6,848 bases of DNA from contig CALDHJ010000216.1 in assembly GCA_937941555.1 (NCBI GenBank), forward strand, positions 1 through 6,848, given 5' to 3'. This stretch comes from an uncultured Granulosicoccaceae bacterium. GTDB taxonomy: Bacteria; Pseudomonadota; Gammaproteobacteria; CALCKW01. Both the position numbers and the translations under genes were made by a program. Numbering within the stretch: the first letter of the stretch is position 1; the number at the start of each line of letters is the position of its first letter. Positions 6,106 through 6,848 of the stretch are shown here, one piece after another. Under the pieces are notes generated by a model. The model had not been told where the DNA came from. It saw only the letters and a list, made by a program, of their open reading frames with translations, and made no database searches.

Positions 6106-6582
6106 ATGATTGCTGTTGACGACACTCTGCCGAGCGCGACGCTCACCACCATGACCGACTCTGGCGCTGCAGAATTCGACATTGCCGAGCGCGTGGCCGG
6201 CAAACGTGTTGTGGTGTTTGGTGTGCCGGGCGCGTTTACACCGACCTGCCATGCGGCCCATTTGCCAGGATTCGTTGTCGAAGCCGATACGATCAAGGCC
6301 AAGGGTGTCGACGACATTCTGTGTGTGTCGGTCAACGATGTCTTCGTCATGCACGCATGGGGTGAGACACAAAATGCCCAGGAGATCGTGATGGCCGCTG
6401 ACGGCAGCGGGACCTTCACGAAAGCACTCGGTCTTGAACTCGATCTGACAGCACGTGGACTTGGCGTGCGTTCACGCCGCTACGCGATGATTGTCAACAA
6501 CGGCACAGTCGAATACCTTGCCGTGGAAGAAGGCCCGGAGATTACCGGTAGCGGTGCGGCGGCTGTACTGGCGGCGTTGTGA
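6106..6582 (+). CDS. Type-II (Prx5-family) peroxiredoxin
   Basis: The protein is a 158-residue, full-length Prx5/PrxII-type thiol peroxidase. It reduces H2O2 and organic hydroperoxides, with electrons from glutaredoxin or thioredoxin, in the cytoplasm. The active site P41-x3-T45-x2-C48 (PGAFTPTCHAAHLPGF) has the peroxidatic C48, and R125 in RRYAMIV fits the conserved arginine. C73, in the ILCVSVND strand, lies 25 residues after C48, the same spacing as the second cysteine of plant PrxII enzymes, so it may resolve or assist. The usual VNDPFVM motif reads VNDVFVMHAW here (77-85), with Val replacing Pro. No glutaredoxin domain is fused, unlike the Haemophilus hybrid enzyme. GAGGA at 6093-6097 with an 8-base spacer supports the ATG. 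A CopD-like gene starts 13 bases downstream, so the two are probably co-transcribed. The upstream 150 bases are shared with the divergent NYN gene. Confidence 0.95.
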   Translation: MIAVDDTLPSATLTTMTDSGAAEFDIAERVAGKRVVVFGVPGAFTPTCHAAHLPGFVVEADTIKAKGVDDILCVSVNDVFVMHAWGETQNAQEIVMAADGSGTFTKALGLELDLTARGLGVRSRRYAMIVNNGTVEYLAVEEGPEITGSGAAAVLAAL

Positions 6583-6595
6583 GGGTGAAATCGCT

Positions 6596-6848
6596 GTGAC
6601 GCTTGCTATCGTGATCCACCTGATGGCGGCCATCGTCTGGGTGGGGGGTATGTTCTTCGCGGCCGTTGTCTTGCGGCCCGCCACAGTTCGTGTACTCGAG
6701 GCGCCAGACCGTCTGCTCTTGTGGGTCGACGTGCTGAAAACCTTCTTCCTCTGGGTGGGCATCTCGATTGTTCTGCTGCTGGCAACCGGATACGGCATGG
6801 TGTTTGGTGGCCTCGGTGGGTTTGCCGGGGCGCCTGCCTATGTCCACC
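6596..6848 (+). CDS. CopD-like multi-pass membrane protein (5' part, cut by window end)
   Basis: The first 84 residues of an inner-membrane protein are visible. The GTG start at 6596 has GAGGG at 6581-6585, overlapping the peroxiredoxin stop, with a 10-base spacer. Membrane helix 1 is about residues 3-26, with His8 in IVIHLMAA and the WVGGMFF motif (15-21), then RPA. Helix 2 is about 46-70, with FFLWVGISIVLLLATGY. The pattern of an early His, VWVGGMFF and a TGY-ending second helix, then a further His at 84 (AYVH), is that of CopD-domain proteins, small four-helix membrane proteins. Some are linked to copper uptake, many have no tested role, and the histidines may bind metal or haem. The remaining part, including the later helices, lies beyond the window, so full length and exact subfamily cannot be judged. 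Adjacency to a peroxiredoxin hints at redox or metal stress but is not proof. Confidence 0.82.
   Translation, partial: MTLAIVIHLMAAIVWVGGMFFAAVVLRPATVRVLEAPDRLLLWVDVLKTFFLWVGISIVLLLATGYGMVFGGLGGFAGAPAYVH

Noticed and set aside
5956..6372. N-terminal extension of the NYN ORF to a 418-residue protein
   Set aside because: The extension is antisense to the start of a clear peroxiredoxin, is Arg/His-rich without any domain, and NYN proteins begin near the chosen ATG.

Overview
The window looks like chromosomal DNA of a gammaproteobacterium. The elongator tRNA-Met has D and anticodon arms that match the E. coli tRNA as I remember it. Base composition is clearly GC-rich, most genes have GAGG-type ribosome binding sites, and the encoded families (SSB-like OB fold, NYN-domain RNase, type-II peroxiredoxin, CopD-like membrane protein) are typical of that class. 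I cannot name the genus.

Layout, left to right on the + strand unless stated. (1) 108-184: tRNA-Met(CAU) with encoded CCA, behind a perfect TTGACA -35 box that sits on an inverted repeat. (2) 400-1008: an SSB-family single-stranded DNA-binding protein with an unusual tail that has two AT-hook-like RGRP motifs and no acidic tip, closed by a strong intrinsic terminator at 1012-1038. (3) 1245-4928: a tight three-gene operon (gaps of 1 and 2 nt), probably read from an extended -10 promoter at 1090-1098. Its first protein is a single-pass membrane protein whose ectodomain carries twelve cysteines, all apparently paired, including five ~46-residue two-cysteine repeats and a degenerate peptidoglycan-binding-like segment. 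The second is a soluble protein with an N-terminal C4 zinc ribbon. The third is a soluble protein of unknown family. (4) 4929-5115: a convergent intergenic region with an imperfect hairpin and short direct repeats. (5) 5116-5955, minus strand: a NYN-domain (LabA-like, PIN-superfamily) predicted RNase with a C-terminal cold-shock-like domain. (6) 6106-6582: a Prx5/type-II peroxiredoxin, followed 13 nt later by (7) the first 84 codons of a CopD-like multi-pass membrane protein, cut by the window end.

The part that looks least described is the three-gene operon: the genes are coupled, and together they would place a disulfide-rich envelope protein beside two cytoplasmic partners, one with a zinc ribbon. 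I recognise no named system there. The AT-hook SSB paralogue and the NYN-cold-shock fusion are secondary points of interest. The peroxiredoxin/CopD pair and the tRNA are ordinary.
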